Shown here: one piece after another, positions 61,555 to 64,000 of the stretch
Numbering within the stretch: the first letter of the stretch is position 1
How the letters are laid out: each line of letters opens with the position of its first letter
Source: an uncultured Spirochaetales bacterium
GTDB taxonomy: Bacteria; Spirochaetota; Spirochaetia; Sphaerochaetales; Sphaerochaetaceae
Direction of reading: 5' to 3'
Assembly: GCA_934247875.1 (NCBI GenBank)
Contig: CAKQJZ010000001.1
Coordinates: 1 to 64,000, forward strand
DNA length: 64,000 nt
The notes under the pieces: generated by a model
The model's input: the letters and a program-made list of their open reading frames with translations, nothing else
Told to the model about the DNA's origin: nothing
Databases searched by the model: none
Made by a program: the position numbers and the translations under genes

Positions 61555-62232
61555 GTGAAGAAATCTACGCTTCAAAACAAGGCATACGACTATATAAAAG
61601 ACAAAATCATATGCTGTGAATTCAAGCCAGGCGCAATGCTAAGCGAAGAGGTTTTGTCAGATACTCTCAAAATCAGCAGAACTCCAATCAGAGAAGCTAT
61701 CGGAAAATTAGAGCAGGATGGGCTTTTGGTTGTTAAGCCAAAGAAAGGAATCTTGGTCAAGCCTATCTCAATAGAAGATATAAACAATGTATTTGAACTC
61801 AGAATACTTTACGAGACATATGCAATCAAAACATATGGAAGAACAATATCTCCTGATCTGCTTTATCAGTACTACCAGAGAATTTCTGAAGAAGAACCAG
61901 TAAAGATGGCTAGGGAAGATTTCTTCAAAAGCGACGATGAGCTTCATTTCTTATTTGTTTCAGCTGTCAGAAACAGATTCATATTGGAGTCTTATGAAGC
62001 AATCACAGTACAGAATAATAGATTCAGATATATGACAGGGTTTTTTAATGATCTCAGAATTGAAGAGACACGAAAAGAGCACTTGGAGGTCCTGAAGTAT
62101 GCAATTGAGAATAGCTGGGACAAAGCGACAGAGGCTATGGAGCTCCATCTCCAGAAGTCAAAGAGCGTTGCATTCTCATACTTGCTATCGTCAGACTCTC
62201 TCTCAACTGGAATCTGTTCACCTGTAAATTGA
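61555..62232 (+). CDS. GntR family regulator (FadR/FCD subfamily)
   Basis: A 225-residue transcription factor. The N-terminal winged helix-turn-helix has the GntR signature (AYDYIKDKIICCEFKPGAML, then SEEVLSDTLKISRTPIREAI, about residues 10-50). The C-terminal FCD helical domain (about 80-210) has the metal/ligand residues in DDELHFLFVSAV and RKEHLEVLKYAIE. Many FCD regulators respond to uronates or aldonates. The start is GTG 61555, six bases after AGGGGAG; the frame from 61504 would begin inside the promoter. It is divergent from the pectin hydrolase operon and upstream of the permeases. Confidence 0.9.
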   Translation: MKKSTLQNKAYDYIKDKIICCEFKPGAMLSEEVLSDTLKISRTPIREAIGKLEQDGLLVVKPKKGILVKPISIEDINNVFELRILYETYAIKTYGRTISPDLLYQYYQRISEEEPVKMAREDFFKSDDELHFLFVSAVRNRFILESYEAITVQNNRFRYMTGFFNDLRIEETRKEHLEVLKYAIENSWDKATEAMELHLQKSKSVAFSYLLSSDSLSTGICSPVN

Positions 62233-62279
62233 ATATGCGTACTAATTTGATGTTGAGATAATATTTCAAGGAGGAGAAT

Positions 62280-63245
62280 ATGGGAAAGAAGAAAAGCGAT
62301 AATGCTTCCTTCAAAGCCGATTCTAAGAGAAATTATTGGGTACAGCTAGGAAAGGACCTGAATAGACAGAAGGGCATATACTTCTTGCTGCTTGTTCCAA
62401 TGATTGTCTACTTTATCTTCAAGTATATTCCAATGTGGAATGCACAGATTGCATTCAGGGATTTTAAATCTGTTAAATTCGGTATTACACAGGCAAAGTG
62501 GGTTGGGCTAGCAAACTTCAAAGAGTTCATCAACTCTTATTATTTCTGGTCTATTATCAGAAACACGCTTGTTTACAGCTTTGGTAAGCTCTTAATCAGC
62601 CTTCCTCTTTCTATTCTTCTTGCTATTTCTATCTATGAATGCAGAATCAAGTGGCTTAGAAAGACTGTTCAGACACTTGCATACCTTCCTCACTTCCTAT
62701 CATGGGTAATCATGTATGGTATTCTTCTTTCTCTCTTCTCACCGTCAGATGGTATTATCAACGATATCATCAAGATGTGCGGAGGAAAGCCAATAGACTT
62801 CCTTACTAACTCAAATGCATTCCCATGGCTGGTAATCCTATCTGATGCATGGAAGGAGATGGGTTGGTCAGCAATCATCTTCATTGCAGCTTTGATGGGT
62901 ATCGATACGTCTCTATTTGAGGCTGCTATGGTAGAGGGTGCTAATAGCTGGCAGAGAACCTGGAATATTACACTTCCATCAATCAGACCTGTTATCGTAA
63001 CTGTACTCCTCTTAAAGATAGGTACAATTCTAGACGCAGGCTTCAACCAGATCTTCATGCTCTATTCTCCAGCTGTATATGATGTTGCAGATATCATCGA
63101 TACCTGGGTTTATAGGCAGGGCCTTCTCGATGGCAAGTTCTCACTTGCTACTGCTGCTGGTATCTTCAAGGGCGTAATTGGCATGGCACTTCTGTTCACA
63201 TCCAACTACTTCTCTAAGAAAGTCAGCGAATCTTCATTGTTCTAA
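62280..63245 (+). CDS. sugar ABC transporter permease (LplB-like)
   Basis: A 321-residue inner-membrane permease with six hydrophobic segments and an N-terminal cytosolic tail. It contains GIYFLLLVPMIVYFIFKYIP and the coupling loop EAAMVEGANSWQRTWNITLP (about residues 214-233, the EAA motif). It resembles the LplB/YtcP/YteP permeases that import aldotetraouronic or rhamnogalacturonan oligosaccharides, which fits the flanking hydrolases. A GGAGGA ribosome site precedes the ATG. Confidence 0.9.
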   Translation: MGKKKSDNASFKADSKRNYWVQLGKDLNRQKGIYFLLLVPMIVYFIFKYIPMWNAQIAFRDFKSVKFGITQAKWVGLANFKEFINSYYFWSIIRNTLVYSFGKLLISLPLSILLAISIYECRIKWLRKTVQTLAYLPHFLSWVIMYGILLSLFSPSDGIINDIIKMCGGKPIDFLTNSNAFPWLVILSDAWKEMGWSAIIFIAALMGIDTSLFEAAMVEGANSWQRTWNITLPSIRPVIVTVLLLKIGTILDAGFNQIFMLYSPAVYDVADIIDTWVYRQGLLDGKFSLATAAGIFKGVIGMALLFTSNYFSKKVSESSLF

Positions 63246-63255
63246 GAGGTCAAAG

Positions 63256-64000
63256 ATGAAAAAGAAAACAGAATCAGTAACAGTAAAACTAACAGCTGCA
63301 GATAGAGGCTTCAATCTTATAGTAAATATAATGATGGTCCTTCTTCTGGTCATTCTCGTTGTTCCTCTGTGGTCTACACTGACACTTTCTTTCCGTCCTG
63401 CAGACTTTATTGGAACATATATCGAAGGCATGTTCATGGCTCCTTGGAAGTGGTCATTTGACGCATATGGCGCACTCCTGGGAAACAACGGCTTCTTGCT
63501 TTCATTCATGAATTCAATCAAGATTCTCGTTGGTGGTGTGTTTGTATCTCTATTGATGACAATCCCACTAGCTTATGGACTATCTGTAAAGGGACTTAGA
63601 GGAAGAAAGTTCATTACTATCTTCGTTCTCATTCCTTATGTATTCAATGTAGGTATCATCCCAACATATATTCTTGTTGCCCAGATGAAGCTTACTAATC
63701 ATCTATCATCTGTATTCCTGCCAGTATGTATTGGAACATATAACTGTCTTATCATGAGATCATTCTTTGAAGGCATTCCTAATGAGCTTAGAGAGAGTGC
63801 TTCAATAGATGGGTGCAATGAGCTGCAGATCCTCTTCAGAATCATTCTACCGCTTTCAAAGGCAATCATCATGACAATCGGACTATATTATGGCGTTGCA
63901 TTCTGGAACGACTATATGAGACCAATGCTCTACCTCACAAAAGACTATCTGAGACCACTTCCAATTCTTCTCAGAAACATCTTGCTTGCTGCTGGTATGA
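63256..64000 (+). CDS. sugar ABC transporter permease (LplC/YtcP-like), partial
   Basis: The first 248 codons of the second permease; the gene runs off the window and no stop is reached. It has transmembrane helices from about residue 22, the LplC/YtcP-type FVLIPYVFNVGIIPTYILVA, and the EAA loop RESASIDGCNELQILFRIILP (about 176-196). It starts 11 bases after the first permease, behind GAGGT. The matching solute-binding protein should lie just beyond 64000. Confidence 0.9.
   Translation, partial: MKKKTESVTVKLTAADRGFNLIVNIMMVLLLVILVVPLWSTLTLSFRPADFIGTYIEGMFMAPWKWSFDAYGALLGNNGFLLSFMNSIKILVGGVFVSLLMTIPLAYGLSVKGLRGRKFITIFVLIPYVFNVGIIPTYILVAQMKLTNHLSSVFLPVCIGTYNCLIMRSFFEGIPNELRESASIDGCNELQILFRIILPLSKAIIMTIGLYYGVAFWNDYMRPMLYLTKDYLRPLPILLRNILLAAGM

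Noticed and set aside
1..64000. CRISPR array or prophage
   Set aside because: No evenly spaced direct repeats of 25-40 bases and no phage structural or integrase genes were seen.

Overview
This window is a gene-dense chromosome segment of a low-to-mid GC diderm bacterium. I read it as a member of the Spirochaetota, probably a gut- or rumen-type Sphaerochaetaceae/Treponemataceae relative; the genus cannot be fixed from sequence alone. Support comes from exported proteins with FAAGAKE-like or MKK-type signal peptides, large outer-membrane beta-barrels ending in aromatic residues (one with a FecR-like N-terminus), tRNAs without an encoded CCA end, and a plant-pectin utilisation locus. No prophage, CRISPR array or large island is visible. 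The only mobile DNA is one decayed tnpB-only IS200/IS605-type element.

Layout. 0.1-3.7 kb: an exported TPR protein and valS. 3.8-9.7 kb (minus): a histone-H1-like small protein, then a tightly overlapping lon - U32 peptidase (trhP-like) - TPR protein - glycosyltransferase operon. 9.8-15.6 kb: carbamate kinase, DUF4186, DUF4105 membrane protein, recO, recJ, rpsU. 15.75-17.15 kb: the tnpB element. 17.2-19.7 kb: a serA-serC-Lrp operon behind a near-consensus promoter. 19.7-22.4 kb: dihydroorotate-dehydrogenase-like protein, acyltransferase, lipoprotein. 22.4-29.9 kb (minus): mutL, a 1178-residue FecR/beta-barrel protein, a TtcA-like enzyme, an HD hydrolase. 30-37.7 kb (minus): pepF, rdgB, a sigma-like DNA-binding protein, nrnA, and the protein-quality-control set clpX-clpP-tig. 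38-43.8 kb: a secreted repeat protein, a sigma-70 family factor, an AEC transporter, a lipoprotein, and a RarA ATPase with an extra C-terminal domain. 43.8-48.3 kb (minus): a Gfo/Idh/MocA oxidoreductase, three tRNAs (Leu-UAG, Arg-UCG, His-GUG), an M18 aminopeptidase and a beta-barrel. 48.4-54.7 kb: a complete phosphate regulon, pstS-pstC-pstA-pstB-phoU-phoB-phoR, behind a probable Pho box. 54.7-57.8 kb: dlgD, a 41-residue membrane protein and ftsH. 57.8-64 kb: a pectin/rhamnogalacturonan locus (GH28, GH105 and a zinc dehydrogenase on the minus strand; a GntR regulator and two LplB/YtcP-type sugar permeases on the plus strand), with the last gene cut by the window edge.

Most notable points. 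(1) PstS has its two lobes in swapped order, a circular permutation relative to canonical PstS. (2) At least seven first-in-unit genes without a Shine-Dalgarno sequence have a TAnnnT -10 hexamer about six bases before the start codon, which suggests leaderless transcription. (3) Inverted copies of a 12-bp GntR-type operator sit on both divergent promoters of the pectin locus. (4) TTAACA repeats with 11-bp phasing lie upstream of pstS. (5) tnpB is broken at two simple-sequence tracts but keeps its nuclease motifs and terminal hairpins. (6) RarA is fused to an extra domain of about 290 residues.
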